Positions 1 through 10,674 of a stretch of DNA of 42,139 nt are shown here, one piece after another (position 1 is the stretch's first letter; every line of letters begins with the position of its first letter). The notes beneath the pieces were generated by a model. It worked only from the letters and a program-made list of their open reading frames with translations, had not been told where the DNA came from and ran no database searches. Source of the DNA: Coprinopsis marcescibilis. Taxonomy: Eukaryota > Basidiomycota > Agaricomycetes > Agaricales > Psathyrellaceae. The stretch lies in NCBI GenBank assembly GCA_004369085.1, contig ML210271.1, positions 47,106-89,244 on the forward strand, written 5' to 3'. Made by a program: the position numbers and the translations under genes.

Positions 1-60
1 AGTTGGACATCCCCAATCACATAGTGTGTCGTTCTCTCCGCCGGTGATTCAACTTGAGCT

Positions 61-2078
61 ATGGGCACTCATGAAATGGACTCTGCAGAAATCGTGAGTA
101 CCGTACATGACTCTGCGCATAAGATTCTTGGTACCAACGCCAGATTTTCAGCGTCAATTACTGGAAACAGCTTCATCCCTGCACAGGCTGGCTCGACGCT
201 GGACCGACCGCCCAAATGCAGAGAGCATGGAAGCATTTCTTGTACACTTGGACCCCGCACTCCTTCCAAATCTCGACGAACTTCAACGCCAGTATCCTCC
301 AGCACTGATTCGCGTCGAGCTTGTAGTCCATTGCCTTGAGGTTGTAACGACCGCGGTCAACTTTTCCAATCGCTCTCAAAACCTTGCAAAAATAATCCAA
401 ACTTCCATCTCGCGCCATCTTCAATCGATAACGACTTCCGTTGCTTTCATTACCGACCACGTTACCGTTATATGGCCTTTACCGTGTGCGGAGGCGCACA
501 AGGCAATGGTGACGACCCTGATGGTTTTGTGTGGCCTGAACAAGCTCGACAGTACGATTTGGAGCACCGCAATCGCCCAAAAGTCCACCTTAAGGTCTAT
601 ACTTAATATCCTCACAGTGCGTTTCGGCGGGTCGTCCTGGAAAACCTCAAAGGAGTATATATACTTCCCTACGGCACCCGAAAACTGTCCAGCACTCGCC
701 GTGTTCGCATCGGCGATGCTTCGCGATGAACCCACGGTCTCAAAGCACTACTCCAGTCTCGTCGACGCGCACGGAGACGCTTACGTTGCAGAGATCTGTG
801 AATGCCTCGTGGCACGACTGGAGGTTCTGGCCAAGAAAGTGGAAGGGAATGTGGGTTTTGTCGATGACTCGAAACGTTTTGTTGGGCTTTTCAGTCTTAT
901 TCGCGCCACCCACGACCTTTCAAAAGCGCCTTTCGTCAAATCGCTGCTTAAACCACACGTCCTTCGACGGACTACAGCAGCGATCTGGAAGATTATGAAG
1001 AAACTCCTTATCCGGCGAGGTGACACGAGCCCGTTTGCGGTGGCGAGCGGCTGGTTGATATTCATGGTGCTGGATTTGACACGGATGCCAGATTATCTCA
1101 ATGCAATGGTATCAATGGTTGATGGAGGGATCCTTCTCACCCTTTTGGGCGACAATCAGGAATCCAAGCGGTTGCGAACCGGAATTGCCATCCACTCGAT
1201 GTTCCCTACCGTCGTGCGTTTTCTCGCCAAATGGTTCAATGACGACTACCGTACCAAAGGGCTCGACGGAGAAAAGGTGAAGACGCTCCAAGTTCTGCGC
1301 GATCATATCACCTTCCTTCGCCCATCAGCATCCCGCAGAGTGCTTAAGAGCCAAAACGGACATTGCAGCAATCTAAAGGTAGGTCCTAGAACTATGCCTG
1401 GGTCGTTCATCCAGAATAACTTTGAGGCTTGAGCAGTGTCCCAACAAAGGAATTGTTCGCGTCCGATACTGCGCCAAATGCCATATGTGCAGTTACTGCT
1501 CCGAGGAGTGCCAGAGGGGCGACTGGTCAGACCGACATCGAGAAGAGTGTGCTCCTGCGGCGCAACACTACCTAGGTGAGCCATTTCTGCTAGAAACATG
1601 CAGCTCAGTACAGCCTGATACTAGTTTGGTTGCCGTAGAGCTGAAGAGGGAGGATAGGTGGGTGACGCGATCGATGAGGAGGTTCTATTACTCCGTCATG
1701 GAGAGGCTGTTCAATAGAGACTGGGCGCCACTTCCTTTCGATCTCAAAGACTCAGTGTACGTGCAAGAGCCCAGTGTTCTTTTGTATGATTCCACACCTA
1801 CAAATTCTCCGCTCGAGGGTCGACGCTGTCAGGTCAAGAATTATGCTTTTAAAACTCCAAGATTCAACATGTCTCCGTATTTTGAACGCCGTATCGAGCA
1901 CATGTTGGCGGAAATTTGCCCGCCCAAGGCGTCCCATGCGGTCAGAATTGCGGAGGGTCGGTTTTATTTTGGGAGGGATACGGACCTGATGGTCATGGTG
2001 AAGTTGGAGCTTGACTTTCGCGGTCCTGGCGAGGATAACTTGTACCATGTTACAAGTGGTTTGATTAGAATTGGGTGA
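61..2078 (+). CDS. MYND-type zinc-finger protein
   Basis: Three exons, 61-93, 152-1378 and 1437-2078, separated by two 58-nt phase-0 introns (GTGAGT..TTTCAG and GTAGGT..GAGCAG), give about 633 residues. The N-terminal 410 residues are helical and not recognised. Residues about 416-458 form a MYND finger: Cys residues in the pattern C..C..C-A-K-C..YCSEEC, then Q-x2-DW-x3-H-x3-C. MYND fingers in fungi bind proline-rich partners and occur in large, poorly characterised Agaricomycete families. An upstream ATG at 61 is preferred because its splice joins the long frame exactly; an ATG at 107 is the alternative. A further intron, 2075-2140 (GTGAGC..GACAG), would replace the stop at 2078 with a short tail ending at 2162. 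The finger is clear; the biological role is unknown. Confidence 0.75.
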
Positions 2079-2395
2079 GCGTTCAAATTTCAGGGTTGTA
2101 CAAGCCCATGGGCTCACCATGAATCGCTTCTATTTGACAGGTCTTCGTACTTACAGATGTGAGCGTATCTCGTATAAACATGAAAATTGGGAAATGTCCG
2201 TTGCGCACAATAGAGTAAACTGTAATATAAAGAGACGATCGCAGAATAAACTAGAATAAACTGCTATACGTGAATGAATGGTAAATACTAAAGGGTATAA
2301 GGGAATGAATGGGTAAAGGTTATAAGGGAACATATTTGCAGAAAACTCGAGGGGATTTTACATTGAACTGTCCTTGGTACTTCTTTCAAGCCACT

Positions 2396-3112
2396 TTATC
2401 GAGCCCTCCAGTTCGAGCTCGATTCTGCGTGACTGCGAGGCCACGGAGATCCTGGCCTCCTCCGGGCCTTCCAAGGTCTACCTATGTGCGCAGAGTCGCT
2501 AGGGAGGTCCACGTTCCCTCCAGGAGCAGAGCTCGGGGTGCGGAGAAGCGGTGTAGTGGCATTGCTGCTTAACCCAGTGGTGGAGAGCGCGGGGGTATCA
2601 TGGCTGCTGCTCGCGGGCGTGCCCTCGTTGTCATGAGCAGGGGCTCCGAACACCCATCGGCGCCCATTTACGTTCTTCAGGATCTCAGGGCAAGTGCCCG
2701 TCACCACCATCCTCATCGCCTCCTCCATCATCTTCCTACACATCCTCTCGTGGACTGGCTTCGAATCTCGAGTGGCGGGCGCGTCGTCGCGCAGCGCCAG
2801 GAGCTGGGCGATGGTGTATATGTGCTGTGCGACGTTGACGGGCTCGGATGGGTAGGTGCGGGTTGCGGCTTTTGGGTTCTCGAGGAGGAATTGGCCGTAG
2901 GCGGATAGAGGCGCCGAACGAGGACGCAGGACAAATTCAGTGTCGTGGTGTTCGGGACTTTCGGTGTCGGGTGGTTCTTCCACCATTACTACGCTCGTTG
3001 GGGACTCTGCGGCAATTGGGCTGGAGTCGGGAACTGCCTGCGCCCAGCGCCCAAAGCTAATGATATCGGAAAAGATCTTGAGCCGGGGAAGCACCTTGAA
3101 TCTCGGCTTCAT
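2396..3112 (-). CDS. Unknown protein, 238 aa
   Basis: One uninterrupted minus-strand frame starts at the ATG at 3112. The frame stays open upstream, but that part reads like leader sequence and lies across a TATA box. The product has a basic N-terminus (MKPRFKVLPRLKIF), a middle block of about 80 residues with helical, charged character (QHIYTIAQLLALRDD, then HERMCRKMMEEAMRMV), and a low-complexity Ser/Thr/Pro-rich C-terminal third. No signal peptide or membrane segment is seen and I do not recognise the family. It runs convergently with the MYND gene, with about 320 bp between the stops. A TATAAATA element lies about 190 bp upstream of the chosen ATG. The ordered middle block supports a real gene rather than a shadow frame. 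Confidence 0.55.
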   Translation of the reverse strand: MKPRFKVLPRLKIFSDIISFGRWAQAVPDSSPIAAESPTSVVMVEEPPDTESPEHHDTEFVLRPRSAPLSAYGQFLLENPKAATRTYPSEPVNVAQHIYTIAQLLALRDDAPATRDSKPVHERMCRKMMEEAMRMVVTGTCPEILKNVNGRRWVFGAPAHDNEGTPASSSHDTPALSTTGLSSNATTPLLRTPSSAPGGNVDLPSDSAHIGRPWKARRRPGSPWPRSHAESSSNWRAR

Positions 3113-3296
3113 CGTTAATGCAAGTCGGACGAGTAGAAAAGACTGGGGATGATAGGGAATGGGAGTCGAAGAAAGACGGGAAGGTGCGGTGGGTGGGGTC
3201 AAACCTTGGGTGGCAAATTCGGCTGGGGTGGGCTGCGGCAAGGGGTAAGGCAAGGGGTGCTCGAATCTGCGGGCCTTACATTTTCCAAACTGGTGG

Positions 3297-3304
3297 TATT
3301 TATA
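3297..3304 (-). promoter_or_regulatory. TATA box of the 2396-3112 gene
   Basis: Minus-strand TATAAATA lies about 185 bp upstream of the ATG at 3112, implying a 5' leader of about 150 nt. Confidence 0.45.
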
Positions 3305-4126
3305 CCCCTGGAAAGCATAGCATGGAAACGCGCTGAGTAAGTCACGCCAGTGGCATGTCGGTTGCTGCCAAAGGAAGGCCACAGGCCAAGCGTCGCGTTG
3401 AACACGGGGCAACGACACTCCGCGGTTGCTGCAGCCTGGGATGTCCTAGGATTCTGAAGGGTTCTGAAGGGTGTGCTGGATAGTGACTTGGCTGTAGTAT
3501 ACGTGTGGACGTGCAAACAGTCGCGTACAACAATGGTGTGTTGTGGCTTCAAGCTGGCGGTCTTTCCCTTTCATTGGCACCGTCAGTCGAGTCGACGCGT
3601 CTCACCGCTTGTGTCTAGACCCATGGCCACTCTTCGCTTGTGAGGGAGGCGTTGTTCTGTTTCTGTCGTTTTCAGAGGCTGTACAGCTCTTTCATTACTG
3701 GTGATTCCGCAATCCGCGACTCCGCGTCAATGGCAATCCTGTTTGGTATGAATGAGAATGATACTTCCTGTTCCAGGATCTTGGGTGCTGAAAAAGAAAA
3801 AGAGAGTGGTAGCGTTGTTTGGTGGGTGTTCAGGCATATATGGGAGCTGCCTCCATAGGCCGCATCGCTGCCCTCGCTGTAGGACTTGCTACAGCCCGAT
3901 GTCGAGTCACTTCCCTAATTGTTCAAGCGAACAGTGTTTGCGGGAACTTCGGCGTTGGAGAGAGTAGGTCTCTGGTCACGAAGAGCTTGTGGGAGGCAGC
4001 GAGGGTGGGCCTGTTATATGTGAGGAGTGATATCTCTTTCTGTGCCCTGTGCGTAGCAGTAAGGTTCTTTAGAAGTTGGCTTTAGCTGCTGCGATGTGAT
4101 ACTAGTAGAATGACGATGGCCACCTA
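3305..4126. other. Intergenic, no gene seen
   Basis: Only short frames without domain-like composition are present. No repeat or RNA gene was recognised. The right edge is the TA target site of the TIR element that follows. Confidence 0.5.
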
Positions 4127-4787
4127 CAGTAATACACCGGCCCGTTGTACGCCGAAACACTTGACCTAGAAAAATAACCAAAAGGTAGAGGATGATCTGC
4201 AAAAAAAGGTAGATAGAATATAAGCCTAGCATACAGGCATTCCAAAATATGTGTAGTCAAAGCTTAGATGTTCGCAATAGTCCTTATAATTCCAAATTCT
4301 TTTCGGTGGGTCTAAAATTCGGCCGTCTCAACCGGTTGTACACCAACTGTATGCGTGACAACGCATGTCATTTTGTGTGACATCATCATTCCCCTGCCTC
4401 AATCTGGATGCTTTTGAGGCCGTGTACTTGACCTCCCAAACCCAAATCTTATCTGTTTCACCTCAAATAAAATCTCACAAGTATTGACAGCATATACGCA
4501 CATATACACACTAACCTTGAGCATGTAAAGTCCTTGGTACATCTGTTATCTTACGAATAATGACCCCAATTGGTAATTGAAAGGAGAAACCTGGCCAGTA
4601 TAAGACACCAAATACTTTAATTTGGTGTATTAACGAAATTTTTGTGCAGTAGATATCTTACTCTAGGTCCTTGTCGTTGAAGATATAAAGGATTTGGAGC
4701 ACAAGACCCCCCAAAAAAGTCTTGAGACAGAAAACAATTCGAAGTGTACAACCGGCCCCCGGTGTACAACGGGCCGGTGTATTACTG
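4127..4787. mobile_element. Non-autonomous TA-flanked TIR element (Tc1/mariner-like)
   Basis: A 24-bp perfect terminal inverted repeat, starting CAGTAATACACCGGCCCG, occupies 4127-4150 and the complement of 4764-4787. It is flanked on both sides by TA (4125-4126 and 4788-4789). CAGT termini and TA target duplication are typical of Tc1/mariner/pogo elements. The 661-bp interior is AT-rich and encodes nothing recognisable, so this is a MITE-like non-autonomous copy. A partial copy of the repeat (ACCGGTTGTACA) lies near 4332. Confidence 0.8.
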
Positions 4788-4789
4788 TA

Positions 4790-5398
4790 CTAGCTATATC
4801 GAGTTCGTCAATGTTGCTCCATGCAATCGTTCGTCATGATCTCGGATGCATCGAGGAAGTGAGACTGGGGCAGAGTGTTTCAGTTCAAGCTGTGAAGCGA
4901 AACGGAAGACATGCTACTATGCGCACGTGCTGATTTGACAAACGGGGTACATAAACAATAGTCTTTTTCAACGGTCCAGGAAAGGCTTGACTTGTTATTC
5001 ATACTTGAAAGACCATACGGCGCTTTGATTTAGGCTGTCCATTGTTAGGATAGCGACGAGTCTGAGTATATGACGGAAACGTAAATCTTGGAAACAAAAG
5101 ACAATGATGGATTCGTAATTCATGTGTAAGCGCCTTGTCTGGTCCATTGGCGCTTGTTTGGTTCAATTGTCCTTTGTGGATGGTCAAAGAAAAAGAAAAA
5201 GGGCGTAACAGATGCGCTGGTTGTTAGGGGTGGCGTAGGAGCCAGTGAAGTGTACAGTACACTGTTACATGTTCATTATGTGGGCTCGACAACGTCGTCG
5301 TCAGGGAGTACCGCAGAGAACACGGGAAGAGACACGATGGTTGGACCGATAATTAATGGTGTCTTAGCCACAACAGTATCGAAGGAGGGCGAGAGGCC
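4790..5398. other. Intergenic, no gene seen
   Basis: Short frames only, with no coding signature. It forms the upstream region of the small gene at 5509. Confidence 0.45.
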
Positions 5399-5406
5399 TA
5401 TAAATA
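5399..5406 (+). promoter_or_regulatory. TATA box of the 5509 gene
   Basis: TATAAATA lies 110 bp before the ATG and is followed by a pyrimidine-rich leader, a typical fungal core promoter. The next paralog has the same arrangement. Confidence 0.7.
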
Positions 5407-5508
5407 CGCATCGGCCCTTGGAGTAGGAACTCGCTATCTATTGTCCACTGTCTACTGTCCAATCCACAACCTACAGCCTATCTCCGTTTCTCTTTCATCT
5501 CTTCAACA

Positions 5509-5823
5509 ATGCAGAGCCCAACCCAAAACCAGCCCCCCATTTCCATCTTAACAGTCCCCAAGCCGCACACGAAACCAGACCCGGACTCTGAGACCGAGAC
5601 CCAGAACCGGATCATGCAGCAGCTCCAACGCGTGCGGTTAGCGGCGCCGATGGCGCTGAAGCGCATTATGAAGGAAGAGGAGGTTAGATGGGGTAGAGGG
5701 GATTCGAGCGGGGCAGCGCTGGTCGTTCTGTCTGTGCCGTTTGTTGATGTTGCGTTTCGGGCTGGGGAAGAGGAGAAGATGAAAGTGCGATTTGCGGATG
5801 GGGTTAGCAAGGTTTCGAGGTGA
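5509..5823 (+). CDS. Small unknown protein, tandem paralog A
   Basis: A single-exon 104-residue frame sits behind a TATA box and a CT-rich leader ending in CTTCAACA-ATG. The N-terminal 30 residues are Pro/Thr/Asp-rich. The remainder reads LQRVRLAAPMALKRI, then a charged stretch, a hydrophobic segment (SGAALVVLSVPFVDVAF) and a basic tail ending KVRFADGVSKVSR. The neighbour at 6255 has the same order: LQRV helix, acidic stretch, hydrophobic segment and KVRFA-SK tail. The two therefore form a diverged tandem pair. The hydrophobic segment could be a membrane anchor but is short and interrupted. The family is not recognised. The start is supported by promoter spacing. Confidence 0.7.
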   Translation: MQSPTQNQPPISILTVPKPHTKPDPDSETETQNRIMQQLQRVRLAAPMALKRIMKEEEVRWGRGDSSGAALVVLSVPFVDVAFRAGEEEKMKVRFADGVSKVSR

Positions 5824-6141
5824 GGTGAGAGTGGGGTGTTGTTGTTGTAGACTTGTAGATGAGGCCTGGGGAAGAGGAGTGTTTTGTAGGATTAGGATGT
5901 TGGATGTTAATGTTAATGTTGATATTGATATTGATAAGAAATTTGAAGCTTGGATTGAGTTGAGGTTTTAGCTTGGTGTATCGCAAGCGCCAAGTACATA
6001 TGTCAGAGCTGTGACTTGATTGCTCAAAGCTGTGCGGCGCCTTTGAGATTCGCGCGCTGTTGGCAGGTGGCGCTTAGACGCGACCACGGTCAAAGCCCTC
6101 TGGCACTGGGCAACAGTACCAGAGACTGAAGCTGTGGGAGC
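5824..6141. other. Spacer with GTTAAT/GATATT short repeats
   Basis: Contains a microsatellite-like stretch at about 5907-5937 (repeats of GTTAAT and GATATT). Otherwise it is the promoter region of the next gene. Confidence 0.5.
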
Positions 6142-6149
6142 TATAAATA
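6142..6149 (+). promoter_or_regulatory. TATA box of the 6255 gene
   Basis: TATAAATA lies 113 bp before the ATG, nearly identical in spacing to the upstream paralog. Confidence 0.7.
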
Positions 6150-6254
6150 TGAGCCATACTTGGCTGACTTCGAAAACACCCCGCTCCCATCCCAACTACG
6201 CCCTTGTCCAAACTATAAGCTCGAGTTCGAGTATATCTTCTATCTCGTTTAACC

Positions 6255-6542
6255 ATGCAACGCCGATCACATCACCCAAATATCAATACCACCTCCAAGG
6301 GACCCAAGAGGCCCTCGAGACCTGCGTCCAAGCTCAGCGTCCTAGAACGCCTCCAACGTGTTGTGAGCGTAAGTGCGCGGGCGGAGCTCGAGCGGGTGCG
6401 CACTGAAGACTGGTTCAATGATGAGGATGGGCGAAGCATGGGTCTGTGTGCGGCAACGTTGGTCTTTCTGAGTATTCCGGCTGCTGTTGCTATTATAGGA
6501 GCTGGCGAGGGGAAGAAGGTGCGGTTTGCGGTGTCGAAGTAG
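6255..6542 (+). CDS. Small unknown protein, tandem paralog B
   Basis: A single-exon 95-residue frame. A basic, Ser/Pro-rich start (MQRRSHHPN...) is followed by LERLQRVVSVSARAELERV, an acidic stretch, a hydrophobic segment (LCAATLVFLSIPAAVAIIGA) long enough to span a membrane, and the tail KKVRFAVSK. Architecture, length, TATA spacing and the LQRV and KVRFA-SK motifs match the gene at 5509, so tandem duplication is inferred. There is no N-terminal signal peptide, so a tail-anchor-like topology is possible. Function is unknown; I do not recognise the family. Confidence 0.7.
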   Translation: MQRRSHHPNINTTSKGPKRPSRPASKLSVLERLQRVVSVSARAELERVRTEDWFNDEDGRSMGLCAATLVFLSIPAAVAIIGAGEGKKVRFAVSK

Positions 6543-7054
6543 TGGTTAATAGTTATGGCTGGACTGAAAAAATTGGAAATAGGATATGTGATTTTGTTCC
6601 ATGTCGAGAGATACTGAGGGTAATGGCTTAGGCTGATAATGTTGCATGGTTTGGAAAGCTTTGGATTTAATTCTCGTCCCCTTCTTGTCGCCGTAGGTAG
6701 AGCCTCCCTGCTTTTGAGTTTCTGCGCTGAGAGAATTCAGATAAAAGATATTGCGCATCGCAAGCACACAAAGAGAAAATAAATGGATAAACGCTGAAAG
6801 TAAGATTGTCCAGAGGTAGGATCGAGGACAATAGGACCCTTCTTTGAATATTGCACGTATTAAATCTATGATAGTTTCATGGACGTCGCACGAAATCCAC
6901 TGCCGCAGTCCAACACCACAAACGCCCAACGCACAGACCACTCCGGCATTGGCAGCGCCGGTTACCTGTTACGGCAAGGCGCGCCACGGCGCCAGGCGCG
7001 TCAACAAACGCGACCCCGTGACACCTTTGTTTGGCAGTTACACGTGACCGTTCG

Positions 7055-7064
7055 AAACGCGTTT
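7055..7064. promoter_or_regulatory. Candidate MluI cell-cycle box
   Basis: AAACGCGTTT is a perfect palindrome with the ACGCGT core bound by MBF-type (Swi6/Mbp1) factors in other fungi. It lies about 360 bp upstream of a mitotic kinase ATG. Function is inferred from position only. Confidence 0.35.
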
Positions 7065-7249
7065 GCCTCGTGCACCAGCTGGTTGCAAGCCAGATCAGTG
7101 AAACGACAAGACCCGACAGTCCTCGTCAGCCATCTTTGCGCTACACGCCCCCACCGCAAGACCAACCGCACCACCACCACCACCGCCAAAGCGCAGCAGC
7201 AAAAGCCTATTGGCTATTCTACCGAGTGGCTTTTGATTTGATTTTTCCT

Positions 7250-7257
7250 TTGTTTAT
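7250..7257 (-). promoter_or_regulatory. Candidate forkhead site
   Basis: ATAAACAA on the minus strand fits the RTAAAYAA forkhead consensus, about 165 bp before the Polo-like kinase ATG. Mitotic gene control by forkhead factors is known in yeasts; here it is only a motif match. Confidence 0.3.
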
Positions 7258-7420
7258 CATCGACGGACGGCGTTAGGCCTTTCGACGATATCGCCCGCAT
7301 CGACGACGACGACGAGCACCGTATAGGCGGCAGCAGCGACGACGACGACAATACCCGCATAACCAGCGCCCACCACCCCTTCAGCAGCTCTACCGACAGC
7401 CAACCACCAGCGACCAGGAT

Positions 7421-10400
7421 ATGTATACAGCGCACGTCCCCAGCTCGGCGGCTTACAGCCGCATGCCACCCAGCGCAGTCCCGGCAGGCTCGAGCCACCC
7501 GCACGGCCTGCATACGACTGGCACCACATCCAAACGCCACCCACTCGGTAACGCCGTCAGCCACCACGCCAACGCCAACGGGCTCGTACATCACCACCAA
7601 CAGCAGCAGCAGCAGCAGCAGCAGCATCATCATTATCAGATGCCCATTCCCATCCCTGGGAAGGGCTCAGTGCCGCCCGTCGTAAAGGGTATGGATCCAG
7701 GAGCAGGGGCCCAGCAGAAAGCGTCGAGCTCGCCGCCCCTCCCTCGACAGAATACAAAAACGAGGCCGCCGTCCCCGCCTAAAGTCATCAGCGACAAGAG
7801 CGGGAGGATGCACTTCAACCGTGTAGGCTTCCTTGGAGAGGTGCGTCTTTGTCATCCTACTCCTTTTTCACTACCAACGTCGGTACTCGCAGGGAGGCTT
7901 CGCGCGTGTCTACGAAGTGCAAGACCAGAAAGGCAGCCACCTGGCTTGCAAGGTAGTTACAAAGTCTGCTCTCAAAACTAAGAAGGCTAAAACCAAAGTA
8001 CGTGGTTCCTATTCAATTCGAGCGCATATACTCAGCTTTTTTTGCTTAGCTCTATGCAGAAATCAAAATCCATCGTAGTCTGGACCACCCCAACATTGTG
8101 ACGTTCCTGGAGTGCTTTGAAGACGAGGAGAATGTGTATATGACGCTCGAGCTCTGCCCAAGCGGGTCGCTCATGGACATGCTCCGGCGTCGTCGACGTT
8201 TCACCGAACCAGAGACACGGTTCTTCATGGTACAGCTCATCGGGGCGTGCCACTACATGCACGCGCACCAGGTCATCCACCGCGACCTCAAGCTCGGCAA
8301 TCTCTTCCTCGACGCGAACATGAACGTCAAGGTTGGCGATTTCGGACTGGCGGCGCTCATCGAGAACCCCGGTGAGCGCAAGAAGACGATCTGCGGGACA
8401 CCGAACTATATTGCGCCCGAGGTTCTGTTTGATACTGCGAATGGACACAGCTTCGAGGTGGATATTTGGTCGATTGGGGTTATTCTCTACACGCTTGTTG
8501 TTGGCCGACCGCCGTTCCAGACTAAGGAGGTCAAGGATATCTATCAGTGCGTTTTTATTTGTTTTTGGGTGGATGTATGCGCGGAAATTGACGTATATAT
8601 GGTGGTTTTAGACGGATCCGGGATAACAAGTATGAGTTTCCGGCGGATAGGCGTGTCTCGTCTGCTTGTCAGCTGCTAGTGCAAGCGGTGCTCACTCCGA
8701 ACCCAGCCGAACGGCCTACGCTGCACGAGATTGTCGATCATACGTTCTTCACCCAAGGGCCTGTCCCGTCCTATATCCCGACTTCGGCGCATGATGGTGT
8801 ACCGGATTTCAAGCAGATATCGCGTAGGGAGAGTGATTCGAATCTGAAGCGGTTGCGCCGTTATGCGCTGTTGGATACGGACTTTACGCCCCCGACCAGT
8901 CAGACGACGAGCGGTGGGGGATCGGGTAGTGGGAAAGGGGCAAACACGACGAATGTGGCGACGAGCATTGCACAGCAGGAGAAGGAGTTCCAGAAGGCTG
9001 TTTTACCTGGCAGTCCGATTAGTGCGTTGTTGAGCAGTGCGAGGCAGCCGTTGATGGTTGGGCCTAATAATGGTGGTGGTGGTGGAGCGGGAGCGCAGAG
9101 TCCGCTGTATCGAAAGTTGGCGGCTGTGAAGGAGAGTCAGCTTGGGAGGAGGAGTGTGACGCGGAATGCGTATGGGGTTATTGAGGAGGAGCAGAGGGGT
9201 GGTGGAACCAAGGGAAAGAAGAGGTATGTGGGTGAGACGGAGGAGGAAGAGGAGGAGATGAGGGTGAGGAAGAAGGAGTTGGAGGCCCAAAAAGCGAGGA
9301 TCGTTGCGCAGATGGCGCCTGTCAAGGAGGAAGGCGAGGATGGTGCTGAGAATGAGGAAGATGATGAGGTTGAGGAGCGATTGAGGGAGAGGGAGAGGCA
9401 GCAGCAGAGGGGTCAGGCGAAGAGGTACAAGGAGGAGGAGAGGGAGAATGTCCCGCCTGTGCGTGCTGCGAATCTACCACAGCCGACCAAGGCCAAGGTG
9501 GTTGTTGAGAGACAGCCGTTTACTAGTGAGTCTTTGGTTTTATTGCGTTTTGGATAGATCTGATTGTTAGTAGATGTTGCGCCGTCCACGATCCCAGCGT
9601 CGTCGTCCATGCCCTCTGCGCCATCCACCACTGCGTTGGCAGCGGCGACACCTAAGTTGAACGGGTTCGACGCGGCGGCGCATACGCTCACGCTAGCGTT
9701 TGATGCCAAAGCTGCTGGACGGGTGTTTTCGAATCCGGAAGGGGATGTGTTGGAGGAAGAGAGGGTGTTTATTGTGAGCTGGGTTGACTATTGCAACAAG
9801 TACGGGATGGGGTATGCGTTGACGGATGGGAGTGTTGGCGTCCATTTCAATGATAGTACTAGTTTGGTGCTGAGTGCTGATAAAGTGTGAGTTTCCGTTT
9901 TTCCAGTCGTTTGTCTGGATGGTCGCTGATGAGGGTTTTGGGCTTAGACACTTTGATTATATCACCTCGAGGAGGGGAGGGACTGTCTATGTGCGGAAAT
10001 CGTACAAGGTGGACGAGTACCCCGATGAGCTGAAGAGCAAGGTGTATTTGTTGAAGCATTTCGAAAAGTATATTATGGAGAGGTTGTATGGGGAGTATGA
10101 GTATACGTATGAGGATGTGGGGAGGACGAAGGGGATGGAGTGGGTGCAAAAGTATCTGAGGATGAAGCATGTTATCGTGTTCAAGTTGAGCCATGACGTT
10201 TTGCAGGTGAGTTTTCATCTTTTTCGTCGTCCTTTCAAAAATACTAACACCGCCCTTCAGTTCAACTTTTACGACCACAGCAAGCTGATCCTATCCTCGC
10301 ACGGGCTGCTCATCACGCATATTGACAAAAACTACAAGATGACGCGGTGGACGTTGAGGGATGTCATGGAGTTTGCGGTGTGTGGTCCGCCGGCTGGTGT

Positions 10401-10674
10401 GGATGGGGAAGTGGTGAAGTTTAATCAAAAGTTGGTGGACAAGCTGAAGTATTGTAAGGAGGTGCTTGTGAGTATTAGGAGTGCGAGTGGGGCCGAGGGG
10501 GTGGGTGAAAAGGTTGAAAAGGGGCTGGGTGCGAGTGAGAGGGAGAGGGAGAGGTATGTGCAGGAGGAGAGGGAAAAGGAGAGGGAGAGGGAGCAGGTAC
10601 CTGTGCCTAGTCGGGTTGCGCCGGGGTATACGGGGTCGTTGAATAAGAGGACGTCGAGGATGGCATTGAGGTAG
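7421..10674 (+). CDS. Polo-like kinase (Cdc5/Plo1/PLK1 type)
   Basis: Seven exons (7421-7840, 7893-7997, 8050-8546, 8612-9525, 9571-9886, 9948-10206, 10261-10674) give 974 residues. The kinase domain has Gly loop [12 protein letters not shown] (138-149), Lys160, Glu179, HRDLKLGN (Asp254), DFG (Asp272) and activation-loop [14 protein letters not shown], with Thr288 equivalent to human PLK1 Thr210. A charged linker of about 300 residues leads to two polo boxes. PB1 has [17 protein letters not shown] (Trp716) and [11 protein letters not shown]2 has FYDHSKLIL, whose His843 and Lys845 match the phosphopeptide-binding His-Lys pincer. PLKs drive mitotic entry, spindle pole maturation and cytokinesis. 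A His/Gln-rich N-terminus and an acidic/basic repeat C-tail make it longer than Cdc5 (about 705 aa). The fifth exon may start at 9571 or 9574 (tandem TAG). Confidence 0.95.
7601..7624 (+). repeat. CAG trinucleotide run encoding poly-Gln
   Basis: An uninterrupted CAG tract within PLK exon 1 codes about eight to nine Gln flanked by His runs. Such tracts are length-variable; here it lies in the disordered N-terminus outside the kinase domain. Confidence 0.8.

Larger units (their letters stand above)
6543..7420. other. Upstream region and leader of the Polo-like kinase gene
   Basis: No gene is supported here. It holds a CACGTG E-box (7041-7046), the palindrome AAACGCGTTT containing an ACGCGT MluI-box core (7055-7064), and TTGTTTAT (7250-7257), whose complement ATAAACAA fits a forkhead site. 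It also has runs of CAC and GAC triplets before the ATG. Confidence 0.4.

Noticed and set aside
2600..2908. 102-codon plus frame opposite the 2396-3112 gene
   Set aside because: Antisense to a better supported minus-strand frame; Arg/Gly/Val-rich shadow composition.
6879..7241. 120-codon plus frame before the kinase
   Set aside because: Lies in the promoter/leader of the kinase gene; low-complexity Thr/Gln/Arg content from CAC/CGC-rich DNA.
9003..9325. Long minus-strand leucine-rich frames opposite the kinase linker
   Set aside because: Shadow of the GAG/AAG-rich acidic linker codons of the Polo-like kinase gene.
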